Assembly (NCBI GenBank): GCA_947494965.1
Contig: CANLWV010000007.1
Coordinates: 62,001 to 126,000, forward strand
DNA: 64,000 nucleotides
Direction of reading: 5' to 3'
From: an uncultured Salinicoccus sp.
GTDB taxonomy: Bacteria; Bacillota; Bacilli; Staphylococcales; Salinicoccaceae
The notes beneath the pieces were generated by a model. The model saw only the letters and a list, made by a program, of their open reading frames with translations. It did no database searches and was not told the origin of the DNA. Of the stretch, positions 17,045 through 25,894 are shown in pieces. Position numbers and translations under genes: made by a program. Every line of letters begins with the position of its first letter. The stretch's first letter is position 1.

Positions 17045-18892
17045 TTATTCAGTTACGCCCCATTTGTACGGAAGCGTCTCTTCATCGTGTCCAAGTTCAA
17101 TGCCGAAGTTTGTAACCCTATCATTGACTGGTACGACATATGCTCTGTAAAGAGTCGGTACGACTGGCATTTCCTCAACCATGAGTGCCTGCCATTCATT
17201 GTAGATTTCTTTCCTCTTCTCTACATCAAGCGCATCAGGCGAGTTGCCCTCTTCCATCAATTTAGTGCTTTCTTCAGTTTCGTAACGTGGATAGTTGAAT
17301 GCCACATCCGGACCATATAGACCATACGGGTCTACATCGGAGCCTACGCCCCATGCGCCTTGGTAGATGTCGACTTCAGGATCGTCATTTTCAAGCATAT
17401 CGTAGAATGTATTGAATTCTATCAGGCGATCATTTGTCAGGCTGACGTTCAAGCCGACATCCTTCCAAGATTGGATGTAGTAGTTTGCAAGTGGTTCAGC
17501 AGTATCCCCACCGGACATTGAAGCGAAGTTCAATTCGAGTGGTTCGCCTTCTGGTGTTTCGCGGAAACCGTCACCGTCTGTATCTTCATAACCTGCATCA
17601 TCCAGAATCTGTTTCGCTTTCTCAGGATCATATTCCGGTGTTTCGATGCTGTCATCGTGCCATTCGGCATGATACGGCGTAATCAGTGTAGTTGCTTCCC
17701 AACGGAGGCCGTTGTAGAAGCGTTTACCTACAGCTTCGTTGTCCATCGCGTGCCACATCGCGCGGCGCAGTTCTTTATCGCCGACTTTCGATTCTTCAGG
17801 TTTGTAGTCCACTTTGCCTTCTTCTTCGTTCCATTCACCCAGCTTGAAGCCGATGTAGGTATAGGCGCCATCGATATTGGCAAGCCATTCGACACCGTCC
17901 ATTTCAGCTACGTCCGGATATTGGTCGGTCGGGAAGTTGATTGCATAATCCACTTCACCTGTTTCAAGAGCGTTCGCGATTGATGATGGCGATACGACGC
18001 TCAATTCGATGCCGTCAAGATTTGGTTCACCTCTCCAGTAGTCTTCAAACTTACTCATGACTACAGATTCCCCTGGCGTCACAGAATCTACTTTGTATGG
18101 TCCTATGCCGAGTGGGTTTTCACGCGTTTGAGGCGCTTCAGCCATATCGGCGATCTCGACACCTTCGTAGTGGTGTTCAGGCATTGCATAGTACCAGAAA
18201 CCGCCCGCTGTAAGTGATGGTGCGATTTCCTTATATGTGAAGACAGCAGTCTGGTCATCGATTACTTCGATGCCTGAAATGGAGTCTGCATCTCCTGCTT
18301 TATACTCATCATACCCTTCAATCAGAGTGAATCCATCGGTAGCACCGCGGATACCCGGATAGTCAGGATGACCGATGACTTCATATGAGTACACGTAGTC
18401 ATCGATTGTAACTGGTTCGCCATCGTGCCATTTGACGCCTTCCTGCATTGTGAATGTCACTGTCTTGTCGTCTTCATTGACTTCAAAGTTCAGTGCCCCG
18501 TCGTTTGTAAACTGGAAGTCCTCATCCATTGTAAGCAATGGCTCATCGAACAATCCCAATACTTCAGCATCCGGGTTACCCTGATACAAGTTCCAGTTCA
18601 ATGTCCCTTCAAAAGGCGTATCTGAAGTCAGGCCGACTTTCAAAGTGCCTTCCCCAGTTGCCTCTCCGTCATTGGATACGACCTGGTTGAAGTCTTCATA
18701 ATTATATACTTCTCCAGACTCCCCTTCTGCCTCACTCTCATCTTTCGATTCCTCTGATGAGCCTTCAGAACTGGAGTCGCCGGAGTCTTCTGACGATTCT
18801 TCTTCCGATGATCCCCCGCCGCATGCAGCAAGTGCCAATACAAGTACCAGCATCATGAAGAACATCAATTTGGACCATGAATATTTCCCCAT
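17045..18892 (-). CDS. oppA: Oligopeptide ABC transporter substrate-binding lipoprotein
   Basis: The extracellular peptide receptor of the Opp importer, 615 residues. A signal peptide ends in the lipobox LAAC (Cys24, lipid-anchored), followed by a Ser/Glu/Asp-rich low-complexity linker (~28-75) and an SBP_bac_5 domain. It is last in the oppDFBC-oppA cluster and separated by 287 bases that hold its own promoter and a cre site. It can therefore be made in excess of the permease. The many acidic residues may reflect life in salt. Confidence 0.93.
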   Translation of the reverse strand: MGKYSWSKLMFFMMLVLVLALAACGGGSSEEESSEDSGDSSSEGSSEESKDESEAEGESGEVYNYEDFNQVVSNDGEATGEGTLKVGLTSDTPFEGTLNWNLYQGNPDAEVLGLFDEPLLTMDEDFQFTNDGALNFEVNEDDKTVTFTMQEGVKWHDGEPVTIDDYVYSYEVIGHPDYPGIRGATDGFTLIEGYDEYKAGDADSISGIEVIDDQTAVFTYKEIAPSLTAGGFWYYAMPEHHYEGVEIADMAEAPQTRENPLGIGPYKVDSVTPGESVVMSKFEDYWRGEPNLDGIELSVVSPSSIANALETGEVDYAINFPTDQYPDVAEMDGVEWLANIDGAYTYIGFKLGEWNEEEGKVDYKPEESKVGDKELRRAMWHAMDNEAVGKRFYNGLRWEATTLITPYHAEWHDDSIETPEYDPEKAKQILDDAGYEDTDGDGFRETPEGEPLELNFASMSGGDTAEPLANYYIQSWKDVGLNVSLTNDRLIEFNTFYDMLENDDPEVDIYQGAWGVGSDVDPYGLYGPDVAFNYPRYETEESTKLMEEGNSPDALDVEKRKEIYNEWQALMVEEMPVVPTLYRAYVVPVNDRVTNFGIELGHDEETLPYKWGVTE

Positions 18893-18936
18893 CTTATTTC
18901 CTCCCTATTGATGAAATTAAAACAATATATACTCAG

Positions 18937-18953
18937 TTCAGCTTTGTGCTGAA
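18937..18953 (-). promoter_or_regulatory. Hairpin in the oppA 5' untranslated region
   Basis: TTCAGC-N5-GCTGAA lies about 45 bases before the oppA start, within the leader predicted from the promoter at 19009-19036. Its role is unknown; transcript stability or a protein target are possible. Confidence 0.4.
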
Positions 18954-19008
18954 TCTTAGTATCAAAAAGTGTCGTGCCTTTGTGGATATGTAATGTAATC
19001 CATCCACA

Positions 19009-19036
19009 ATATTATCACAATTGTCAGAAATATCAA
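19009..19036 (-). promoter_or_regulatory. oppA promoter
   Basis: On the minus strand TTGATA (19031-19036), a 16-base spacer and TAATAT (19009-19014) suggest a sigma-A promoter giving a leader of about 110 bases. Confidence 0.6.
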
Positions 19037-19116
19037 CGGCTATCAGTTAAAGTTTTCCATTATAAGTGTATTATTGCATTAATTTTTTGTTCTTTTGAAA
19101 ATTTTCTGTTAAGTAT

Positions 19117-19132
19117 ATGAAATCGCTTACAA
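19117..19132. promoter_or_regulatory. cre site (CcpA operator) upstream of oppA
   Basis: ATGAAATCGCTTACAA fits the catabolite-responsive element consensus WTGNAANCGNWWNCAW at every position. It lies about 80 bases upstream of the oppA -35 element. CcpA control of oppA is inferred from this match. Confidence 0.75.
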
Positions 19133-19179
19133 TTATACTGAAAACCGAACCCCCAAATTAATGGGGGTAGGACAAGACT

Positions 19180-20262
19180 TTACGCTTTACGTTGTCTTGC
19201 ATCTCCAGCGCGTCTCATTGCCTCTCCTATGTTGCGTACGCATAGCATCAGAACCAGAATCATGATGGCAGCCGGCACCCATATCCAAGGTCTATGCTGG
19301 AGTGTCTGGGAGTTGGTTGCATAGGCCATCAGTGTCCCAAGTGAAGGATAATCTTCCGGAAAGCCGAATCCAATGAAAGACAAACCTGATTCTATTCCGA
19401 TGTTTGCCGCCAGGGACAGCGTCCCATTGACGATGATGATCCCGACCAGGTTTGGAATCAGTTGGGTGAAGACGACTTTCATATGGGAACTGCCAAGTGT
19501 CTTCGATGCGTTGATGTAGTCGAGCTCCTTCTCCTGCATGGCCAATGAACGTACCAGCCTGGCTGTACCTGTCCATAGGAAGGCCGCCATGATGAAGGAG
19601 AATGAGAAGATGTCATAGGATGGCGAGATTGTTACAAACACGATGATGATCATCAAGAAAGGCAGCACCATGAAAAAGTCCACAACACGCATCATGGCGT
19701 TATCAATCTGGCCTGCAAAGTATCCCGACACCACTCCATAGACGACACCGAAGCCGACACTCATCAGAGTGACTAGCATACCGATCGCCAATGAATTCCG
19801 TGTCCCTATGATCAATTGGCCGAAAATGTCCCGTCCACCATAATCTGTGCCGAGCCTGAACATGTCATTCGGCGGCTCATTGATCGCGAAAAGGTCGACC
19901 GTGACGATTTCCTGGCGGTTCAGGAACATCGTCAGACCAAACACGTACGCGGTGATGATGACGAATAGGATCAGTGAAAAGAGCGCGAGCTTATCTGCAA
20001 TCACTTCCTTCATGATTACTTTCCAGCCCGGCGGACTCTTGGGTAGATTTTTGGAGTCGAGTGCACCATGTCCGGAGGCGCCATGTGGGATGTCGGCTTT
20101 GACTGTCATGTCCATGTCGCCCTTTTCATATTCATGGGCTTCCTTATCATGGGCTTCGAACGGATCCCCCTGGATCTGACGCTCTTCTCTTTGTTCGTTA
20201 TGCAAACGAGACTCTTCATTTTCATGATCTATATTTTTATTATAGTTATCTTTATTATCCAA
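19180..20262 (-). CDS. oppC: Oligopeptide ABC transporter permease OppC
   Basis: An inner-membrane permease of 360 residues with the binding-protein-dependent transport domain (~150-345). A hydrophilic N-terminal stretch of roughly 85 residues, rich in Asp, Glu, Lys and Asn, precedes the first membrane helix (LALFSLILFVIITAYVFGL). That is longer than I expect for OppC. The coupling EAA-like loop lies in YINASKTLGSSHMKVVFTQLIPN. It is fourth of oppDFBC with short gaps, and ends before a weak GC hairpin at 19151-19168 and the oppA promoter region. Confidence 0.9.
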   Translation of the reverse strand: MDNKDNYNKNIDHENEESRLHNEQREERQIQGDPFEAHDKEAHEYEKGDMDMTVKADIPHGASGHGALDSKNLPKSPPGWKVIMKEVIADKLALFSLILFVIITAYVFGLTMFLNRQEIVTVDLFAINEPPNDMFRLGTDYGGRDIFGQLIIGTRNSLAIGMLVTLMSVGFGVVYGVVSGYFAGQIDNAMMRVVDFFMVLPFLMIIIVFVTISPSYDIFSFSFIMAAFLWTGTARLVRSLAMQEKELDYINASKTLGSSHMKVVFTQLIPNLVGIIIVNGTLSLAANIGIESGLSFIGFGFPEDYPSLGTLMAYATNSQTLQHRPWIWVPAAIMILVLMLCVRNIGEAMRRAGDARQRKA

Positions 20263-20277
20263 TTTTTACGCTCCTTC

Positions 20278-21240
20278 CTATTTTATTCGGATCCTAGGAT
20301 CAACGATGCTCAAAATGATGTCGGACAGCAGCGCACCTAAGATGGCCAGGATGCCGTAGAACAGGATCAGAACATTCGCTACGCTGAAGTCGCGTGTCGA
20401 AATGGAGTCCAGGAACAGCCGGCCCATGCCAGGGTAGCTGTAGATCATTTCAATGAAGATGGAACCGCCAAGAAGGGCCACAATCTCATAGCCGAAGAAG
20501 GCTGCGATCGGCAAGATTGAGTTTCTGAAGATGTGCCTGTTGTAGACGGACGATTCTTTCACACCTTTCGCACGGGCGAGTATAATAAAGTCTTTCTGCT
20601 TCGTTTCTATGATGCCGCTCCTTAGGTACTGCACTGTACCGACGAGACCGATCAATGCTATTGCGAAACTTGGCAGGACAAGGTGGTTTATCTTGCTCAG
20701 TATATAATCGATCGAGCCTGGTTCGAGCCCTGGGCCGACTGAACCGCCGGTCGGGAACCAGCCGAGGTTGTAACCGAACAGCCACAGGATGACCAGGCCG
20801 AATATGAACTGGGGTGTAGCGAATCCGAGGTATGTATACCCGGTGATTGTATTGTCAAGGAGAGAGTCATTGTAGCGTCCTGAAACGAGACCAAGCGGCA
20901 AGCCGATCAAGTAGATCAGGATGGTGGAGAACAGGGATAACCATACTGTGTTCATTAATCGATCCCCTATCACGTCCATGACGGGCCTCTGGTGGAATAT
21001 CGAAGTCCCGAAATCCCCTTGGAACATGGCGAATATCCAGTCCCTGTATTGGATGTACCATGGGTTATCAAGCCCAAGCTCTTCCCTTTTGGCCTGAATT
21101 GCCTCTGCAGGGATGTTCGGGTCAAGCAGACCTGAGAGTGCATCCCCCGGCATGAGCGAACCAAGAAAGAATACGAGGATACTCAAAATGACCAGCTGCG
21201 GGAAAGTGATCAGCAACCGTCTAATTGTAAATTTCAGCAT
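20278..21240 (-). CDS. oppB: Oligopeptide ABC transporter permease OppB
   Basis: A permease of 320 residues with six predicted membrane helices. It begins with the usual first helix (RRLLITFPQLVILSILVFFLGSL) and carries the EAA loop in IILARAKGVKESSVYNRHIFRNSILP. It pairs with OppC to form the channel and with OppD and OppF for ATP-driven uptake. It lies seven bases after oppF. Confidence 0.93.
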   Translation of the reverse strand: MLKFTIRRLLITFPQLVILSILVFFLGSLMPGDALSGLLDPNIPAEAIQAKREELGLDNPWYIQYRDWIFAMFQGDFGTSIFHQRPVMDVIGDRLMNTVWLSLFSTILIYLIGLPLGLVSGRYNDSLLDNTITGYTYLGFATPQFIFGLVILWLFGYNLGWFPTGGSVGPGLEPGSIDYILSKINHLVLPSFAIALIGLVGTVQYLRSGIIETKQKDFIILARAKGVKESSVYNRHIFRNSILPIAAFFGYEIVALLGGSIFIEMIYSYPGMGRLFLDSISTRDFSVANVLILFYGILAILGALLSDIILSIVDPRIRIK

Positions 21241-21247
21241 ATATTCA

Positions 21248-22177
21248 TCAACCTTTCACCGGTAGCGCAACTCTGTGCGTCTTTGAAATGGACTGCAGCG
21301 GGAACGCCCGACCTTCTTCGTCGAGGTTTTCGTCGAAATTCTGATCGTACTCTTCTTTGACCTTCTGGCGCAGGGCCAAATTCCTTTCCACTTCATCCAC
21401 GTCCGTATCCGGAATTGCTGCAATCAGCCGCTTCGTATAGATATGCTGGGGATTGCTGAATATTTCTTCAGTCGTGCCCTCCTCTACGAGACGGCCATGG
21501 TACATGATACCGATATGGCGGCACATATGGCGGACTACGCCCAGATCATGGGCGATGAACATCATCGTCAAGTCCATATCCTTTTGGATGTCCTGCATGA
21601 AGTTGAGCACTTGGGCCTGTACGGATACATCCAGTGCCGATACAGGCTCATCCGCAATGATGAGCTTAGGGTTCAATGCAATCGCCCGGGCCACGCCAAT
21701 CCTCTGGCGCTGTCCGCCCGAGAATTCATGCGGGTACTTATACAGTGAGCCTGGTGGCAGACCGACCCGGTTCAACAAGCCGAGAACCTCATTTATCAGT
21801 TCGTTCTTCGATTTTTTATGATAGTTCCTGATGGGCTCTGCCACTATATCGAAAACGCGTTTACGTGGATTCAATGAAGAGTAGGGATCTTGGAAGATCA
21901 TCTGGATATCATCACGTACATTCACTTTACGGCCTTTTTCGTTAAGCTTCTGGCCATCAAAATAAATTTCTCCGGCGGTAACGTGGTTGAGGCCCATGAC
22001 CGCCTTGCCGGTCGTGGTCTTGCCTGAACCGGACTCACCGACCAGACCATATGTCGTACCTTCCGGTATGCTTATGCTGACGCCATCGACTGCTTTGACA
22101 TAGTCTTTGACCGTGTTGAAGAACCCCCCCTTTATCGGGTAGTGGACTTTCAGATCTTTTATCTCCAGTAGATTCAT
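21248..22177 (-). CDS. oppF: Oligopeptide ABC transporter ATP-binding protein OppF
   Basis: A cytoplasmic ATPase of 309 residues: Walker A GESGSGKTTTGKA (~50), signature FSGGQRQRIGVARA and Walker B LIIADEPVSALD. The C-terminal oligopeptide-transporter extension carries the HIYTKRLIAAIP segment. Its ATG overlaps the oppD stop (TAATG), so translation is coupled. Confidence 0.93.
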   Translation of the reverse strand: MNLLEIKDLKVHYPIKGGFFNTVKDYVKAVDGVSISIPEGTTYGLVGESGSGKTTTGKAVMGLNHVTAGEIYFDGQKLNEKGRKVNVRDDIQMIFQDPYSSLNPRKRVFDIVAEPIRNYHKKSKNELINEVLGLLNRVGLPPGSLYKYPHEFSGGQRQRIGVARAIALNPKLIIADEPVSALDVSVQAQVLNFMQDIQKDMDLTMMFIAHDLGVVRHMCRHIGIMYHGRLVEEGTTEEIFSNPQHIYTKRLIAAIPDTDVDEVERNLALRQKVKEEYDQNFDENLDEEGRAFPLQSISKTHRVALPVKG

Positions 22178-23223
22178 TACACATTTCCTCCCCGGGTGGC
22201 CATTTCATACTCATGCTCATCAATGTCTACATAAGTCTCTCCTGCATCTTCCAGGCTGAAGTTCTTATAGCACGTGCAGCGTACATGATGGCCTGGTGCG
22301 ATTTCACGCAGCTGTGGGTTGTATTCGTGTTCCGAAGCCGGGACCCAGGGAATGCGCGGCGCAAACCGGCAGCCTGTGCGGTCCATCTTGTCGAGTGCAG
22401 GGACGACGCCCTGGATGACATGCAGCTTCTTACCGAGCATATCTTCAGTCGGCAAGGAATTGAGAAGCGACTTCGTATAGGGATGCTGGGGATTCTTAAA
22501 CAATTCCCTGGCAGGTGCCACTTCAACGATTTGACCGGCATACATGACTGCGACGCGATCCGCCATTTCTGCGACGACACCGAGGTCATGCGTGATGAGT
22601 AGGACACCTGAATTCAATTCTTCCTGCAGTTCCCTGATGAGGTCCAATATCTGGGCCTGGATTGTGACATCAAGTGCCGTAGTCGGCTCATCCGCTATCA
22701 GCATCTTCGGGCGGTTTGCGATGGCGATGGCGATGACCACACGCTGGCGCATGCCACCCGACAATTCATGCGGATACGCTTCTCCAACCCTTTTTGGCCG
22801 TGGGATCCCCACCCGGTCTAGCAGTTCTATAGCATATGATTCTCTCTCATTCTTTGGTTTGGTGTTATGTATTTTCAGTGTTTCGATGATCTGTTGTTTG
22901 ACTTTCATAAGTGGATTCAAAGCCGTCATCGGATCTTGGAAGATCATTGCCATGTCGCCACCGCGTATTTTATTCATTTTGCCTTCGTTTAGCTTGAGCA
23001 GATTCCGACCGAGAAAATTCACTTCTCCTTCCATGCGTGCCTTAGTATGAAGACCCATAAGCGAAAAAGCCGTCGCACTCTTGCCAGATCCCGACTCGCC
23101 TACTAGTGCAAGCACTTCATTCGGTTTAATATTCAATGAAACATCGTCTACTGCCGGAAAGTATTCGCCGCCTATTTTAAAGGCAGTTGTAAGATTTTTA
23201 ACCTCTAACAAATTTTCAGACAT
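22177..23223 (-). CDS. oppD: Oligopeptide ABC transporter ATP-binding protein OppD
   Basis: An ATPase of 348 residues: Walker A GESGSGKSATAFS (~40), signature LSGGMRQRVVIAIA and Walker B MLIADEPTTALD. A C-terminal cysteine-containing extension (Cys residues near TGCRFAPR and HVRCTCYKN) is typical of OppD/DppD and may bind an iron-sulfur cluster. It is first in the operon; a consensus cre site lies about 330 bases upstream. Confidence 0.93.
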   Translation of the reverse strand: MSENLLEVKNLTTAFKIGGEYFPAVDDVSLNIKPNEVLALVGESGSGKSATAFSLMGLHTKARMEGEVNFLGRNLLKLNEGKMNKIRGGDMAMIFQDPMTALNPLMKVKQQIIETLKIHNTKPKNERESYAIELLDRVGIPRPKRVGEAYPHELSGGMRQRVVIAIAIANRPKMLIADEPTTALDVTIQAQILDLIRELQEELNSGVLLITHDLGVVAEMADRVAVMYAGQIVEVAPARELFKNPQHPYTKSLLNSLPTEDMLGKKLHVIQGVVPALDKMDRTGCRFAPRIPWVPASEHEYNPQLREIAPGHHVRCTCYKNFSLEDAGETYVDIDEHEYEMATRGGNV

Positions 23224-23551
23224 TCTATTTCACCCATTCTTCCTCTGTTTCATAATGTGCGCTCTATCGCTCCACTGCTTTTCGTGACCTTAAATCTGAG
23301 GCTGCTGGAGATCGACTCGCAGTCACCTATATCCATCTGCCGCAAACATGTAATATTATTCCGAAGAGATAATACTTATTGTGTAGCAATAAATAGCAGA
23401 TTAAGTGTCTCTAACACTATTGTAAGTTCCTATATTTCAAAACGCAACAACCATTTTTTGAATTGTAGCAATTTTTAACTATTTCCAAGAATTAAATATA
23501 CACTAGTAAATAATGCTTTTCAACTGTATTCAAATAAAAAAACGACAAAAT

Positions 23552-23567
23552 ATGAAATCGCTTTCAA
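23552..23567. promoter_or_regulatory. cre site in the oppD-yjzD divergent gap
   Basis: ATGAAATCGCTTTCAA matches the cre consensus at every position. It lies in the 482-base AT-rich gap (23224-23705) between oppD and the YjzD-like gene, 140 bases before the latter and about 330 before oppD, so either could be the target. Apart from this I see no clear promoter, terminator or gene in the gap. Confidence 0.7.
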
Positions 23568-23705
23568 TTAAACACATTTCAGTCTAGAGAATAAATATTT
23601 TATGAATATAAAATTCAAAGGAATATTTTCGATCGATTGCCACTATACATGGAAATCCATTTAGGGTATCATTAAAATATATAAATTTGTAGTGGAGGCA
23701 GGACC

Positions 23706-23903
23706 ATGAAGTATCTTATCAGTTTCATCTGGGCACTGATGCTGACCCAGATGGTTAACTTTGTAATCAACAGCCTTGGCGGCGGTGGCCCTCTGAATGT
23801 CTGGAGCGGATTACTGCTCGCAGTAATCGTCACACTGACGATCTTCGTTCTGGATTTCATGCTCAAACCTGAAGATACCGACGAAGTACAGCATAACCAT
23901 TAG
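23706..23903 (+). CDS. Small membrane protein, YjzD/DUF2929 family
   Basis: A 65-residue protein with two hydrophobic helices (residues ~3-22 and ~33-53) around a glycine-rich turn and a short hydrophilic tail ending DEVQHNH. The pattern fits the DUF2929 family, whose function is unknown. In B. subtilis yjzD lies a few genes from fabHA-fabF, so its presence near fab and opp genes is conserved context. ATG at 23706 has GGAGG upstream. Confidence 0.8.
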   Translation: MKYLISFIWALMLTQMVNFVINSLGGGGPLNVWSGLLLAVIVTLTIFVLDFMLKPEDTDEVQHNH

Positions 23904-23908
23904 ACATC

Positions 23909-23945
23909 AAAAAATGACCTGCCGCATGTGGCAGGTCATTTTTTT
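23909..23945. terminator. Bidirectional terminator
   Basis: AATGACCTGCC and GGCAGGTCATT form an 11-base-pair stem, flanked by A and T runs, and serve the converging yjzD-like and nitronate monooxygenase genes. Confidence 0.9.
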
Positions 23946-23955
23946 ATCCTCCAAA

Positions 23956-25044
23956 TCAAATTTCGAGGCGGAGTGCTTCCGTCTCCTCAATCAGTTTTGC
24001 GACCAGTGACTTTACCGGCAACTGGCGCGCCATATTTTTACCCTGACCAGCGAGCAGCATGGCATACTCTGTGGATCCTGCTGTCTTTGATGCATCTTGA
24101 ATGGGCTGGGTCAATTTCCTCTGCACCGGATACTCCACCATGTATCCATCGTGTCCGGCCATCTCCTGTATAAAGCGGTTCTTGACTGCCCGCGCGGCAC
24201 GCCCTGTAAACAGGCGCGTCAAAACAGACGGCGCATCACGCTCTGTTGAAAGCGCCTGCTTATGTACTGTATGGGCACCACTTTCTTCTGCAGAGAGAAA
24301 TGCTGTACCAAGCTGGACGCCTGAAGCTCCAAGAATGCGTGCAGCCGCTATCCCCCGGCCATCCATTATACCACCTGCCGCAATAAGCGGAAGATTTGTG
24401 TGATCCCGGGTCTCTGGAATCAAGGTCATCAGACCGTTCAGGCTATCTTCAACATCCTTCAGGAAAGAGCCACGGTGCCCACCCGCTTCAGCCCCTTGCA
24501 TGACAACCGCATCAAACCCTGCCCGTTCGATTGCCTCTGCTTCATTGACGGTGGTGGCGGTAGCGAGCAGGACGACGCCTGCTTCCTTCAACCGTTCGAT
24601 ATGACGGTTATCCGGGATGCCGAATATAAATGAGCAGACCGGGACCCGCTCTTCAATCACAGCGTCAATCTGCTGCTCGAACCGTAACTCCACCGTCTCA
24701 GGTGTCACAGGGTCGACCGGCTGCTGTTCAATCCCCAATTTATCGTAGACTGGCTTCAGCGTGTCAAAGGCGCGCGCCATGTCTGCGGTCGTCACTTCGA
24801 AATGCCATGGCACAAAAAGGTTCACCCCGAACGAATGCGAAGTCTTCTTTTTAACTTGCCGGATCAGCTTGCTGAGTGCCGGTGCTTCCAGGCTACCGCC
24901 GCCAATCATGCCGAGTCCGCCTGCATCGGACACCCCGGCCACCAGCTCCGCTGTTGTGATGCCTCCGGCCATCGGGGCTTGGATTATCGCATGTTTGATG
25001 CCAAGCATCTCCTTAAGCATTGCATTATCACGTGTATCAATCAT
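23956..25044 (-). CDS. Nitronate monooxygenase-like FMN enzyme
   Basis: A 362-residue TIM-barrel flavoprotein of the 2-nitropropane dioxygenase/FabK-like family. Family features are IIQAPMAGGITTAELV near the start, GAEAGGHRG (~185-193) and PLIAAGGIMDGRGIAAARILGASGVQLGTAFL in the FMN-phosphate region. It probably detoxifies alkyl nitronates such as propionate-3-nitronate. FabK, the enoyl reductase relative, is an alternative, but fabI is present nearby. The ATG at 25044 has AGGAGGG upstream. It is not part of the S. aureus gene order here. Confidence 0.82.
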   Translation of the reverse strand: MIDTRDNAMLKEMLGIKHAIIQAPMAGGITTAELVAGVSDAGGLGMIGGGSLEAPALSKLIRQVKKKTSHSFGVNLFVPWHFEVTTADMARAFDTLKPVYDKLGIEQQPVDPVTPETVELRFEQQIDAVIEERVPVCSFIFGIPDNRHIERLKEAGVVLLATATTVNEAEAIERAGFDAVVMQGAEAGGHRGSFLKDVEDSLNGLMTLIPETRDHTNLPLIAAGGIMDGRGIAAARILGASGVQLGTAFLSAEESGAHTVHKQALSTERDAPSVLTRLFTGRAARAVKNRFIQEMAGHDGYMVEYPVQRKLTQPIQDASKTAGSTEYAMLLAGQGKNMARQLPVKSLVAKLIEETEALRLEI

Positions 25045-25186
25045 TTATCAGCCCTCCTGGCAGTTCCCTGAAATGTCTTGCCGTCATACTTTGAATGTCT
25101 ATACCCCGTTTTCCTATCCACTATACAATAGTGGACCAATACTTTATCATTAACGCAATACCAATTTTTTATTGAAGGGGGAAAAT

Positions 25187-25726
25187 ATGAAGATTCTTCC
25201 AGCAATCCGCTCCTTAAAAGATTTTGAAAAACTGATCGGCAGTCCCTATCGATCATGCGTCATATTGGATATCCACATCGGTCATCTCGACAGCCATATC
25301 CGCACCGTCAAAAGCCATGGCTTCGAGGTCTATCTTCATCTGGATCTTATAAAGGGGTTGGCAGTCGACACTGCTTCCCTTGAATATATCCATCAGAAAT
25401 ATAAACCGACTGGCATCGTCACTACGCGGGGAAGGATCGTCAAAAAAGCACGGCAACTTGGCATGAAGACCATCCTGCGTGTCTTTGCCATCGATTCTTC
25501 GGCCATAGAAAAGAGCATCGAGCTCATCGATCAATGTCACCCTCATCTGATAGAAGTGCTGCCCGGTGTTGTACCAAAAGTCATCCACCTCTTCAAGCAG
25601 GAGGTTGCGGCCGATGTCATCGCCGGCGGGCTGATTGAAACGCAATCCGAAGTGGATGATGCGATTATGGCAGGTGCCAGTTATGTCACAACAAGCAAAA
25701 CGTCCCTGTGGTTCGATAATATATGA
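25187..25726 (+). CDS. glpP: Glycerol uptake operon antiterminator GlpP
   Basis: A glycerol-3-phosphate-responsive RNA-binding regulator of 179 residues with a half-barrel fold (LPAIRSLKDFEKLI, ILDIHIGHLDSHI, GGLIETQSEVDDAIMAGASYVTTS). With glycerol-3-phosphate it binds leader RNAs of glp genes and prevents termination. A fitting terminator leader lies just downstream at 25810-25854. I chose the ATG at 25187 (AAGGGGGAA upstream) over an in-frame TTG at 25172. Confidence 0.93.
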   Translation: MKILPAIRSLKDFEKLIGSPYRSCVILDIHIGHLDSHIRTVKSHGFEVYLHLDLIKGLAVDTASLEYIHQKYKPTGIVTTRGRIVKKARQLGMKTILRVFAIDSSAIEKSIELIDQCHPHLIEVLPGVVPKVIHLFKQEVAADVIAGGLIETQSEVDDAIMAGASYVTTSKTSLWFDNI

Positions 25727-25746
25727 ATACGGTACCAACAAATAAG

Positions 25747-25854
25747 TTGACAGTTCATGTTCATTAGGGTAATTTTAGAAGTAAGTTAATATGACACGGA
25801 GAAAAAGAGCCCGCATTTGTAGCTTTCCACATAGCTACCAGTGTGGGATTTTTT
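25747..25854 (+). promoter_or_regulatory. glpF promoter and GlpP-type terminator leader
   Basis: TTGACA (25747-25752), a 17-base spacer and TAATTT (25770-25775) are followed by an untranslated leader. That leader folds into a long imperfect hairpin (CCCGCA..GTAGCT / AGCTAC..TGTGGG, 25810-25847) with six T. This is a transcription terminator in front of glpF, and GlpP from the upstream gene is the expected antiterminator. Confidence 0.82.
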
Positions 25855-25894
25855 ATGTTCTATTAATGAATTGACAAACAAAGGAGTGGAAGCA

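Noticed and set aside
19151..19168. Strong terminator after oppC
   Set aside because: CCCCC/GGGGG forms a short stem without a proper T run, so it is at most a weak pause site.
23257..23478. 73-codon open frame in the oppD upstream gap
   Set aside because: No Shine-Dalgarno and no known family; the region is AT-rich regulatory DNA.
23956..25044. FabK-type enoyl-ACP reductase
   Set aside because: It shares the fold, but the sequence reads more like nitronate monooxygenase and the cell already has FabI; kept as an alternative only.
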